The notes beneath the pieces were generated by a model. The model worked only from the letters and a program-made list of their open reading frames with translations. It was not told the DNA's origin and made no database searches. Shown in pieces: positions 29,946 through 40,983 of a stretch of DNA of 64,000 nucleotides. A program made the translations under genes and the position numbers. Each line of letters starts with the position of its first letter. The first letter of the stretch is position 1. The stretch comes from Ceratorhiza oryzae-sativae (taxonomy: Eukaryota; Basidiomycota; Agaricomycetes; Cantharellales; Ceratobasidiaceae). The stretch covers positions 1,302,001 through 1,366,000 of the forward strand of contig JARWMV010000233.1 in NCBI GenBank assembly GCA_030998015.1. Direction: 5' to 3'.

Positions 29946-32128
29946 ATGTTTCCTCCATGCTCGTGTCGAGTTTTTCGAACGCCCCGACGCGTCTCATGTA
30001 GTAGTTTTGGTAGCCACGGAAGACCCTCTTATCGTGTGGCCAAAAACAGCTCAGTAGCTGGCCTCTTAGACTCAAACAAGGAGGTTTCAGTGGATTTATC
30101 CTCTGAACAAGGTTTATCTTGGGGCAGGTGAAGAAAGGTCAAAACGTCTTCTTTACTGGTCCCTCAGGTATAAAATGCCATGGTTTCTCGATAGCACTTT
30201 GACCTGACCCATAAACTCGAACTAGGGACTGGCAAGTCGCTTTTGCTGAGGAAGATCATTCCATGAACTTCGTCGCGGCGGAAAAAGCGTGGCCGTAACG
30301 GCCAGTACTGGTATATCCGCTGTTAATATTGAGGGCGGTACACTTCACTCGTTTTCTGGTGAACATCAGTGGAGCGGGAAGTTTAAGTTTGGGACTTACC
30401 GCTTCTAGGTATCGGACTGGGAAATCAGCCCGAGCCTTATTTGATTCAAAAGGCTCAGACGAAAGCGAACAAGGAACGATGGAATGCAGCTCAAGTTCTA
30501 GTTATCGACGAGAGTAAGTAACATATTCTGTTAAACCGAAACAACTTGAGAGCGACATGAATGTTCCACCCAGTCTCCATGATTGACTCGAGGATATTTG
30601 ATGTTGTGAATCGAATAGGGAAATTGATGAGGCAGAACTCTGCGCCTTTCGGAGGCATACAGGTATGAGATCGCTGTTTTGTATCTTCCGTTTGTCTTGA
30701 AATATGTTCTGTTTAGCTGGTCGTATGCGGTGACTTCTTTCAACTGCCACCGATTTCAGATCAAACCAGCCGATCCCTTGGTATCCCCGTTTCGTTTGCT
30801 TTTGATGCCGACTGTTGGGAAGAGGCTTTGCCAACAAAAGTAGCTCTCACCAAGGTTTTTCGCCAGAGGGAGGCAGGCAAGCAAACAGCGCCCGCATATA
30901 TAGATGGGACGCTTACCCACTTCTTCGGTCACCAGAGCTCGTAAAAATACTGAACGAAATGCGGATGGGAGAGGTATCAGACCATTCACTTGAAGTGATT
31001 CAAAGCCTAGCGAGGCCCCTCAAGTATGACGATGGGATACAACCTACAGAAATCTTTCCTATGAGGATGCAGGCCGAAAAGGCCAACGAAAAAGCGCTGA
31101 ATGCGCTTCGGGGTGAAAGGGCGGTATATTACGCCTCGGATGATTTTTACAAGGACGCGTACGGTGTACACGTACATCCTCAACGGGGTCGTCAAAGCCT
31201 CGATAGGGCTATCGCTGATCGACTGGAGCTTCGGGTAAGTCGACGCGCGGCTACAGTCAGGGTTCTCACGTGCCTGTTAGATTGGCGCCCAAGTTATGTC
31301 AGTCAAGGCAAGTCTCTCGCTTTTGTTTGTGTATCTTCAGTTTAACGGAATATACTCCAACCTAGAACATACCAAACGCGAACATTGTGAACGGCTCCGT
31401 CGGTGTAGTGAAAGCTTTTATGACTCCTCGCGAAGCTCGGTCACAGTTCGACCTGGATCAGGTGGGTGAGGGCGACATTGAAGTCAGATGCAAGTCGAGC
31501 AAAAAACGAATCAACCTCAACGGGGGCATATGGGATCAGAACCGATGGCCTGTAGTCCGTTTCCACAATGGGGACACACGGGTCATTCCGCCTTTTTGTT
31601 TTACCCACAAGAATGTCCTTGGAGATATCGAAGCTAGCCGCTGGCAGGTGAGTTTACGCTGTCAGTGTCCCGGGAAGTGGGTGGACTCTTTAAACTGATT
31701 TTTCACAGATTCCTTTGATACTCGCTTGGGCTATAACTGTGAGAAATAACTATCGAGGCAACATTGCGGGCCAGCTGACTCGCTTCATCAAGATACATAA
31801 AGCACAAGGGCAGACATTGGACCGTGTAAAAATCGACTTGGAGGGCACATTCGAGCGAGGTCAAGGTGCTGTTCAGTTATGGCTCGCACAAGTACATCAT
31901 GTTGGTAATCTTACTAATCAATATCTAGCCTATGTTGCGCTTTCACGATGCACCTCACTGGAGGGACTGGAGGTGCATAATTTTTCGCGAAGTCTGGTCC
32001 AAGCTCATCCAGCGTCGGTGTTTATTGCCATTGTACTCTTACTGAGCGCTGACGTGCCACTTAGCGTGCAGGATTGGCATCGGACACTAACCACCGTTGC
32101 TGACACTGCTGAGCAAGACTCGTCGTAG
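29946..32128 (+). pseudogene. PIF1: PIF1-type DNA helicase with frame disruptions
   Basis: Motifs in order: KKGQNVFFTGPSGTGKS (Walker A, split by intron 30168-30225), SVAVTASTGISAVNI (Ia), VLVIDE + ISMID (Walker B across an intron), VVCGDFFQLPPISD (III), LELR + [24 protein letters not shown] (V) and [16 protein letters not shown] (VI). PIF1 proteins are 5'-3' helicases acting on G-quadruplexes, telomeres and mtDNA. Splice sites between motifs are well formed, including a GC-AG intron at 31308-31365. Single-base slips near 30108 and 30260, and an unexplained extra stretch with stops at about 30870-30950, break the frame. The last exon is 32072-32128. The N-terminus before DLSSEQ is uncertain. 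Either a recent pseudogene or an active gene with assembly indels. Confidence 0.75.
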
Positions 32129-32653
32129 TTTGACATTTGAAGGCTTGTGCTGCTCTGGCATAATGCTGTCCGATTGCACTTATGATCCCGTAATTCAGAA
32201 TCTTTTTGACGGCCATGTCTTGCGCATCCTCGCTCCGGCATGATCACTGGACAGCTTATCTTTGACTATGGAATGATTTTCGCTTGTGTCTATGGTTTCG
32301 GTATCCCTCACTAAATGTTTTACATATATAAACCTTACAAAATGACCCCGCCCAAATAAACCCTTACATGTCAGTTGCCCAGAACGGGAGACCTTCGATA
32401 CAAACCAGCTAATACTGCATGAACTTTGTTTACCACATCGAAACACCAGATAATTATTTATTTATCGATATTACTAGCGAAATACATAGCTTAGTTTATG
32501 TGTGTCGTTCATCATCATTCGAGGGAATCGGTATATGCGTCGAGATCTCGTTAGTACTATCTCATCCGCATGAGCAAATAAATCGGGTACAAGAACTTGA
32601 CAAGGCTCACATAAATTACGGATTTCCAATGATCCGTATCTGCCTGATCAGGC

Positions 32654-34084
32654 TTATTGAACGCCCCCAACCCGGATACCAGCCATGGGCCGCCTTCTCT
32701 GGTAGTCTCGGTAGGCCGCTTCAAGATTCAACACGAATGCTTGTCCTCTGCGCTTTGATTGCCTCGGGATGGGTAATTCCAAGGATCGACGACGTTGGTC
32801 AGCCAACCGTTTGAATCAACGGATTGGGAAACCAACGTGCGGGCTCTCGACGCGGCAGCTAGAGCAAAAGTGAGGTTGGTTTGGGGAAGACGCGTGGCTA
32901 ACCGATAAGTGGCTGCTGCGAGAAGAGCTGTGCTGGCAGAGTCCGCAAACGTGGTGCCATCGGTAGCATAGTTGAGCAGTGTGCCATTAGGTTGCTAAGA
33001 CGTGGGTCAGATTTTGCGTTTTATCTGAGCGCAGGCGGGTCTTACTTGGTATTTCCAAATGTTCTGGATAATCTCAAGTGCCCAACCCTCCATGTTTCCC
33101 TGCTCAACCACAAATTGAGTCTTGAGAGGCGAGCTGGAGAAAGTAGCTAGGACCCTCATAATGCCAGCAGCTACCCATGCATTGCCTGTGGACCAATGGC
33201 GCAAATCCTCGCCACTTCCAAGGACTATATGCCGCCAAAGTCCAACACTGCCATCGAAGAGGAGATCTCGATAGAGACGAATCTGATGATTTGGTTAGAA
33301 AAGTTGCAGAAAAAATGACAGGGGAAACTAACCTGGTCATAGGCAGCACGCATGACTCCTACGTCCTGGTGAAGGGCGCCAAAATATGCGAGAAACGGAG
33401 GCACCATGTATACCGAATCCGACCAGAGCTGGACTTGGTCGACTCGGTGGGAAATAGCCCCGTTTGGAGAACGAGGCGCGCTGGTGAGAATATAGCTCAG
33501 CTGATCTATGATGGCCGCGCCGTAGGCATTCGCATTACTACTGGACGGCGAGCGGACTGTATAGTTGGCCAAGAGCATAGATACGCCAAGACCTTGGCAC
33601 ACCCGACCCACGTGAGACCGACGGGCTTGTGTATTCATTCGGGCGACGACTCACTGGGCGGATCTCCGATGGCGCTGTCGGCCATGAAGCTCGAGACGCC
33701 GGGAGGGCGTGTTTGCACAACGCGATCGGTGATTGCCAAGACTTTGGCAGGTCGACACCTCTTGGCAGCCTCGAGGGCGGAGGTACCGCAGAATCGCCGA
33801 ACACAGAAAAAGACGGGTAATCGAACTCGAGGAGGCTCTGGGTTGCTGTGCCAAGCTCCCAACTAGTGAAAACGTGCCCAGTCAGCGTGTCCCCCGCAAA
33901 AAAATGCTCACGTCGCTGACCTTCCTTTGGACAATTCTAGCATGCGTGCTTCAACGGATAGCAACTGACTGGCAGATAATAATTCGGTGGGAGCATTTTC
34001 CAGCAGTGGTAAAGAACTCGCAAAAGAGATATAGCGGATAATAACAAAGACAAGAATTGTGAGGGGGAGGGATGTGGGGGACAT
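32654..34084 (-). CDS. Secreted six-hairpin glycoside hydrolase (GH88/GH105-like), possible frameshifts
   Basis: Start chosen at ATG 34084 because it gives a signal peptide (MSPTSLPLTILVFVII...); an upstream in-frame ATG at 34141 would bury it. Family landmarks: AISHRVDQVQLWSDSVYMVPPFLAYFG split in two pieces here, HWSTGNAWVAAGIMRVLA, GWALEIIQNIW, VDSNGWLTNVVDP and the C-terminal GQAFVLNLEAAYRDY. These enzymes remove unsaturated uronic-acid residues from pectin or related polysaccharides; the Asp in HRVDQ region and the HWSTGNAW stretch line the active site in the family. Several introns with GT-AG borders. One-base slips near 33750 and 32747 (expected GGG, seen GG) break the frame. Plausibly a plant-wall-degrading enzyme; the exact substrate is not inferable. 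Confidence 0.75.
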
Positions 34085-35743
34085 TATGGGTATCGGCACC
34101 AATCGAGGATATATGGCGAATATATAAGGGGTGGGATTCAATCAAGCGAACATGGAAACGAGGAAGAGAAGATCAACGGCCAAGATGAAAGCCAGGGCGA
34201 GGAGGATATATAGTTACGGAACTTGGGCCCACGCCATGCCCCAATTGCGTGGGCATGTGGAACCAAGACTCCACGTTTCCCTCTCGGCGGTGGCATGAAC
34301 ACATGCTGGACGTCACAGGCACGCGACACGTTCCTCGGCCAACATCCGTCCAACTGGCTCCACCTTCTAGGCCAAGTTCCTGCATTTCGCTTTAATGGAG
34401 TGACTTTAGAGTCTTTTCTCGATGACGTCAGGTGAAAGTAGGTTCAGCTCCACGCTGGGTGGCAACCAATACACAAATACCATACCGAGTAATAATTTTT
34501 TTGCTTTGAAGACATCATATGGAGCCGAGGTTCCCTTGAGTCCAGGCCTGTCGAACACGCGACGATCTGCCACGAGTTCCATAAGGAAAACGGCCCCCCC
34601 GTCAACTGACATTCAACGAAGACTTCGAATCTGTTAAAATCGCCCAGATGAAGACCTGCTTGGAGAGCGTTCGTGATCGCTCGAGAGTGTTCGACTTGGA
34701 GTCGGACCTCGAGGTCTCGTGGTCTTTTGATCCGTCTTACTCGGCTGCCTATTTCCGAGCCGCTATTGTTCCACCGCGATCGCACTACGGCGTAGCACGT
34801 TTTCCTGGAGTCAAGTCGGCTTTAGGCAGTCGCTGTTGATAGCGTGGACGAAAGAATTCGACTTCTCACTGTCGAGTAGGCGTAAGTCCGAGCCCGCTGT
34901 ACCATTGCTGTGGTCCCGACAGCGTCGATCACGTCGATGCGGCATTGATATAGCTCATTTTATCAATTCATTTGCCTTGGGCTGAATAGAAATCATTTTG
35001 CGCGTTGCGATGTGTGATGTAGAATATAATGGAATGGACCAGAGTCTGGTCGAGTCGAGTGGAGGGCAATACTACTGCGCTTCAAGAATGACTCGACGCA
35101 TACATTATGGTACAAGTACATTCTCGCAAGCAAGCCTGCTGGTAACCTTTCTTGCTCTTGCTCTTACCCTTTTATTGTAATTAGTTTATGTAGTTTAATA
35201 TATACGTTTGATTTCTACATGTAAGGCAAGGTTACTAGCGGTGGAGAACCATTTGTTGCTTATTGCTATGGTGCAGGTGCGAGACTAATACTCGCTGTAG
35301 ATAAATGGAGAGTTGGCTGTTGGCAGCTGTATGTATTGACAAGTATATCCAGAGCAAGTAGTGCTTGTACACCAAACAATTACCAGATTTGTCTGATCTC
35401 TATTCATAAATTATACAAATAGCGTCCGTCAGAGTAAATCTGCTGAAGCGCGGAGAATAAGTGCGCTCCAATTAATACTTAGCGCAGTGAGGGAAGCGGA
35501 TTGAGTCCGACGGATGAGAATGGGGAGAATGTCGCTGTCGATAATGCGACTAGTGTATTGGCTTATATAGAGAACAACGGATAATACGAGGTGGTACATC
35601 GGTGTGTATACGGGAGAAAAGAAATACAAACGGGGATAGAACATGAAATGTCGGACAGAAAGACAAAAGGCGGTATGATATCGATGTAAGTTCGATATAT
35701 GCACGGGATCGTTCAACGAAATCCTCGGCTTTCGTATCCTCAA
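34085..35743. other. Intergenic, no gene recognised
   Basis: About 1.66 kb between two minus-strand genes. It should contain the promoter of the hydrolase gene (a TATA-like AATATATAAGG lies at about 34118-34128). The remaining frames are unsupported. Confidence 0.4.
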
Positions 35744-38066
35744 CTAGAGCTTGCCGCCGTTCAAGACCCACTTGAACAGGTGTAGCGCTGTGGCCGGTTG
35801 ATCTTGAGGTATCATGTGGCTGCATTTGCGTCTGGTGAGCAATATGTCAACAGGGGAGGAAAAACGGTTACTCACCCGGCATTGTCAACCTCTATGTAGG
35901 TCAATTTGCTAGAATAAAATATATGAGATTGAATTCACAACAATCTGCGCTCTCCTTACCGCTCAGTGTGGTATATTCCGCGCTGCTGTCCATCAACCAT
36001 CAGCGGTGTCGAAATCGGCTTTTGGAATCCCTGTATTTTCAGCCGTTGTCAGCATGCGCCACGCCCGACGCCGCGCCTCCCAGATCTACTCGCCTGACGT
36101 CCTCCCCAAGTCAGGTTCTGGATCGTGATCCTCGAGCCCTCGCTGAATAAAACGGAATCAATCAGACCGTGCCAGAGCGAGAAGCCCTTTGGAAGTCGGT
36201 GGAGTAGGTCAGGGAAGAGAGTTTCAGAGTAGGCCGAGTCATCCTGCGAGGAAATCAGGTGAGATGGGCTGACAAAAGTAGGAATAAGTGAATGAATGCT
36301 ACCGCGTAGTCGATGAAAACCGGTATATTTGAGCACTCGGACCAGCTTCCAAAGTTGTCAAAGTGGAGCGCTTTTTGCACATCCGCGCGCTGAGTTGGTG
36401 TATGGTTAAGCCGGGTCGATCTGACAATGTGGTTGAAATACGAACCGAATAGTATGGCTCATCCTGGATATGGAGAATGGTTCGTAAGTAGAAAAGACGA
36501 GACTCTATGCGTCTACTCACGTTACCAGGCAGCGTCGGGCATTTGTCCGTCACTCGGTCTATACGTCCCGGTCATTCAGTCCCGGATCTCTTGTATCGTC
36601 CTCGGAAACTCACAAATATTAAAACAAGGATTCGCTTCTACAGAGGAGTAATTGAAAAGGGTAAACACGTCACATCCCTGTGGAATTTCGTCCTTGTTCC
36701 CGTTTGGCAATGCGATTTTTCCCTTGGGAGGATACGTCACCGCGTCCATCATTGCCTGATACCCGCACGTCTCCGCAATGTTCTGGAGCTGTTGAACAAT
36801 AGTATCGTTCAGACCGAGAATTTGTTGGTTCTTCTTGGCGAATGCGGCAGCGGGGGCTTCTTCACCGACGATACTAAAGAACTAGGGATGAGCCGATTGA
36901 TCCAGGGACGCATAAGGCTAGACTCACAAGCTTGAATAGACGCCATCGATTATCAGCAAGCTTTGCAAATTTAGCGGAAGGTGTTTCTTCTCCCTGGAGC
37001 TTGCGTGAAGGATACGAGAGGCGATGTATGGAATGTACATCCCGGCATAGCTCTCGCCTGTGCCAGATCATTATGAATCAGGTTGAGCCGGACGAAATAG
37101 TAAACTCACCCGTGATGTACAGTTCTTTTTTCACTAGTTTTGGGAAGACAGCATCTATGAGACCGAGATGAGGAGCATGGTCGTTGGAATCAGGCGTTGT
37201 ACGCACAAAATTGTTGGCTAGGGGATCATAATACGAATCAGCCAATGGACTTGTGAGGAAGATGCCAGACCAACTCACAGGAACCCGTAAACCTGGTCGG
37301 CCATTTGCGTCTCGTTGGTGATGTTAGGAGTGCCAAGAGTAAACCCAGTCCCGACCGGCTGTGAACCAAAGGATCTTAGTGTTCTGTCCTTTTGTGATAG
37401 GACTTGCTTCACACCTGTTCGATCCAAAGCTAATGATCCGCGTTAATTTGGTTGTGTTCCCATCGCTCTGTGGGCGATGCTCACCATATCGGAAACAGTG
37501 GTCCAAGCGTACGGATTCAGCGAGGGTGCGCTGGCTCCGGGCTTGAACGAAATAGGGCCGTTTTCCTGGCGGCAAGAGAGTGAGTCGAATAATCGCCGAG
37601 TAGCCGCAACCCAACTTACGGTCAAGAACCCAATGAAGGAGCTACATCCGGGGCCTCCGTTTAACCATATCGAAAGCTTCTTCGATCCACCACGGGTGCT
37701 ACTCGGCCAGTACCAGAACGAAAGTTGCTTCGAGGAATGTCATTCGAGAGTACGAAGCAACATGGCTGGAGTGTCTTACCCTGGTTTCGTTCTGGTTCGA
37801 CGAAATCGGAAGTCGCCCTGCGTAGCTGTTCTGAAGGGGGAAATTGACGAGTGGGAGGGCCGAAGAATTGACTAGGAAATCAGAGGCTCTGAATGTGTGG
37901 TTTGCGGCGCGAGGGACAATGGTTTCCGAACGGGGCTCGAGGGTTTGTCCAAATTTGTCGATCGGTTACCAAGCGCTCTCCGCAAGCGAACAATCTCAGG
38001 TGGGAGGATGGCTACACCAGCAGTAGCCGCCAAGACGAGGACACCAGCTAGCGTCAAGGTCTTCAT
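35744..38066 (-). CDS. Serine carboxypeptidase S10, copy 1 (secreted)
   Basis: Starts MKTLTLAGVLVLAATAGVA (signal peptide). Catalytic Ser lies in WLNGGPGCSSF (~37640). WIEQPVGTGF and NITNETQMADQ follow, then GESYAGMYIPYIASRI. The later part has SLWHGLIDSVLFSEGSRI (Asp region) and, after the last intron, GHMIPQDQP with the catalytic His. It ends NGGKL. Many introns interrupt the gene. The family removes C-terminal residues from proteins at acid pH, in vacuole or outside the cell. A one-base slip near 37955 (around AAATTT) shifts the propeptide frame relative to copy 2. The paralogue lies 5.2 kb away on the same strand with an F-box gene between. Confidence 0.88.
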
Positions 38067-38847
38067 CGTGTTGGTGGGAGGGACTGAGACTCGGTGAATG
38101 AGAGAAAGGTCCTTTATATAGAGAATTGAAGGGCCATGTGAGTGCGCACGGTGATGCTACCAGATTGGAATGCATAGAGGCGTCTATTCGAGAGGGGGCA
38201 CATGTGATTGCCTGCACATTGCCTTCGTTTCCTTCACGTAGCGCAGCAGGAAGATGCATGTCATCGCGTGGAGCCGAGATCGCAGATGCGCGGTCAGGAC
38301 GGGGTAAGGGATCCCGAGCCATGTTCCACGCGGGTTGACCCAAGTATTCAGTATAATAATAGCACCGATTGAAATTCGAGCCAGAGGTCGACAACATCAT
38401 ATGTTGGTTCGTAAGGGTGCGTCCGCTATAACTCGTCGGCCAGTAGGCTGGTGAAAACTACGCCACATGGAAATACAATTTTTACATCGTCATCAATCAC
38501 ACGCAACCGACCGAGGCTGTTCGGCAGTAGAGGCTCGGGAGCGAGCATGAGCTACAAGCGCTGCGTGCACGTGGTAATTGAGTTTTTTTGGCATGCAACT
38601 TCAACGTGCTACGTGAACACAGTGCGCAGCCTTTCGCATACAACACAGTTTCAAGGCAAGAAGAAAGACGTGGCGAGGAGACTGGATGCTCGGCCTGCTC
38701 CCCATCACCGAGGCAGCAGTGCACAGCCACATTCCATGCGATTGATTTACGTCATGGACATTTGCCAGCGTGTGGCTGACCACCACGCATAGACCTCGAA
38801 CGACCCATCGAACCTTGAACTACTGGGACTCACATAAATATTTATCA

Positions 38848-40404
38848 ATGAATCAGCAAGATCATTTGATTGCTTCATATCCGCGGCTCGAACAGGCAAC
38901 GCCAGAATTCCTCAATCCAAACGGTGAACTAAGTATCTCTGTCACCAGTTCGCCTAGGCACGACTGGGGCGCCCCACATCTCGAAACCGTGGCACAAGAA
39001 TTACGCCCTGACATCGAATGGCTCGCTGAGGCTCGTATGCAACAACCTCGAGTCGGGCTTCACACGATACTCGGCCAGTCGATTGCTCACGCTCCTATCC
39101 AAAAGCTCAGCTTCGAGCTTCTAGTCCATATATTTGAGATCAATATCGCTATGTCTCCTTGTGCATATGTTAGTCAGCTGCGCGATACACGGTCAGATAT
39201 CATGCTTGTGTGTACCACTTGGCGTAACATTGTCACAGACACGCCTTCACTCTGGACACATATAGATATTTCTGCAAAGACATGGTACAAATTTGGTTGC
39301 TTTCGTGCACCACTACTATGGCTTGGTCGATGTGGAAATGCACCGCTACACGTTCATATCTGGGACGAGCGTCCTCCACATGCTGGATGTTCCGATCAGA
39401 GATCCGCTGATTTTCGTGAGGATTTCTTGAATCTCTTGCAACCCTACGTGAAAAGGATACTATCCTTGACAATTCATGGAACAGATATGTTTAGGCCTGT
39501 TCGAATGTTGTTCACTAAATATCCAGCATCTACTTGGCACTCACTCAGGCATCTGGTACTAAGGCGTATGGCATTTAGCCTTCATCCATCAATTAAGGTA
39601 GCAAATAGCCAATTCAAACACCTGGTGGAGATCAATGTGCACAACGCAGACTGGAATTATACGGGTACCAATATTTTCGCGACCCTGTCGAGTTGTCATG
39701 ACATTCATACCCTTCGGCTCTCCAAGCTGATTGTACACCACAGCTCCTTGTCTAACAGCCCCCCAATTCTACTTCCGTCCCTGAAATTTTTGGAGCTTGA
39801 CCAATCGAGCTTGTCCTTGTTATATGTTTTGCATACCACCCTCGAGATCGATCTTCGTTTAAGCCCTTGGATGCCGACCCGCGTCGATGACTTCCTATTA
39901 ATAGTCCCACCCTTTCTCATGCGCGCCAAAATTGTGGCACTCGCTCTGCTAAGTCCACTGAATAAGGGGGTGGAGTTGCTGCCCAGCCTCTCAAAAGATC
40001 TTCCACATTTACGGACGCTTCACTTGGATGGAGAATACCGCCTGAGTCGTACACTGTGTCGACCTCAAACCCTCATTCCATTCGATATCTACTCTCACTT
40101 CCCTTGCCTGAAATCCCTTGCGTTTGCCCGATACACAATAGACAAAGAGTCGGTACGCGAAATAAACACATTATTGGGTACGCAGCGACTCGTTCGGCTT
40201 GCGTTTCTCGCATGTCACTATGTGCCACTTGATAGCATCCATGACGACTCGAATAGTTCTGAACAAAGCCAGCTGGGTCTTCCAGAACATATGCTTGTCA
40301 TGCTATCTTCCGTCGCCAAACATCTTATTATTCGCTGCGATGTCCCCGACGAGGTTTATCATGGCGTTGATCAGTTTGTCCGAGAAATGATGAAGGATGA
40401 TTGA
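38848..40404 (+). CDS. F-box / LRR protein, intronless
   Basis: One exon. ATG 38848 (MNQQDHLIAS) gives 518 residues; an in-frame ATG at 38770 would add 26 residues but lies closer to the divergent promoter of the carboxypeptidase. The F-box is seen at about residues 85-150: APIQKLSFELLVHIFEINI, then MLVCTTWRNIVTDTPSLWTHIDIS. The rest is leucine-rich with LRR-like periods. F-box proteins recruit substrates to SCF ubiquitin ligases through Skp1. Agaricomycetes carry large, fast-evolving families of this type, so no specific target can be named. A degraded relative lies at 53570-54719. Confidence 0.85.
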   Translation: MNQQDHLIASYPRLEQATPEFLNPNGELSISVTSSPRHDWGAPHLETVAQELRPDIEWLAEARMQQPRVGLHTILGQSIAHAPIQKLSFELLVHIFEINIAMSPCAYVSQLRDTRSDIMLVCTTWRNIVTDTPSLWTHIDISAKTWYKFGCFRAPLLWLGRCGNAPLHVHIWDERPPHAGCSDQRSADFREDFLNLLQPYVKRILSLTIHGTDMFRPVRMLFTKYPASTWHSLRHLVLRRMAFSLHPSIKVANSQFKHLVEINVHNADWNYTGTNIFATLSSCHDIHTLRLSKLIVHHSSLSNSPPILLPSLKFLELDQSSLSLLYVLHTTLEIDLRLSPWMPTRVDDFLLIVPPFLMRAKIVALALLSPLNKGVELLPSLSKDLPHLRTLHLDGEYRLSRTLCRPQTLIPFDIYSHFPCLKSLAFARYTIDKESVREINTLLGTQRLVRLAFLACHYVPLDSIHDDSNSSEQSQLGLPEHMLVMLSSVAKHLIIRCDVPDEVYHGVDQFVREMMKDD

Positions 40405-40983
40405 TGATTGTTACGTCGTGTTGTCCGTACGCACGATAACACTCGCTGATTGATGTCTCGCCATGATGTGGCTGTGATGATGGCGCTTATGCGCCGCCAC
40501 GATCTGTACCGCGTCGCTGTTCATATTTGATGTATTGCCTCGTATCTTATCTACAGTAGTATAGCCCTACGGACGCTGCATAGTATATATTCGCCTATGT
40601 ACATACGCTTATACTACACCAGAAGATTCATATTTATATAGTTTACTGCGCATTCATTCAACACATCGCTATCAAGGGGTTTGTGCAATGGTATCATAGG
40701 CCATGGGTGCGTGGTCCCAGTCCGCTTGCTAGAGAGAGACCTGGAGCACATTTGGACTAGGCAGGGTGCCTCTATTTGTTCCTCGCACTCGATAACTTAA
40801 GCTAGGGATGTCATACCTGGTGCTAATGTACCTGTGAAAATGAAGTTGTGTCTCAATGTGTACATATTGTCGCACAGGATCAGAGCAGCCATAGGAATGA
40901 CAACAATCGACAACGCATATAGTAGTGGCAACGCATATCACAACCAAATTTTGCGAAAGAGGATTGGTTGAGCCGTGTAAAAT
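40405..40983. other. Intergenic between convergent genes
   Basis: Between the F-box stop and the end of carboxypeptidase copy 2. No feature seen; the 3' ends of two convergent genes face here. Confidence 0.4.

Noticed and set aside
29854..30075. Minus-strand ORF upstream of the PIF1-like gene
   Set aside because: 73 codons with no splice context or recognised motif; overlaps the likely first exon of the PIF1-like gene on the other strand.
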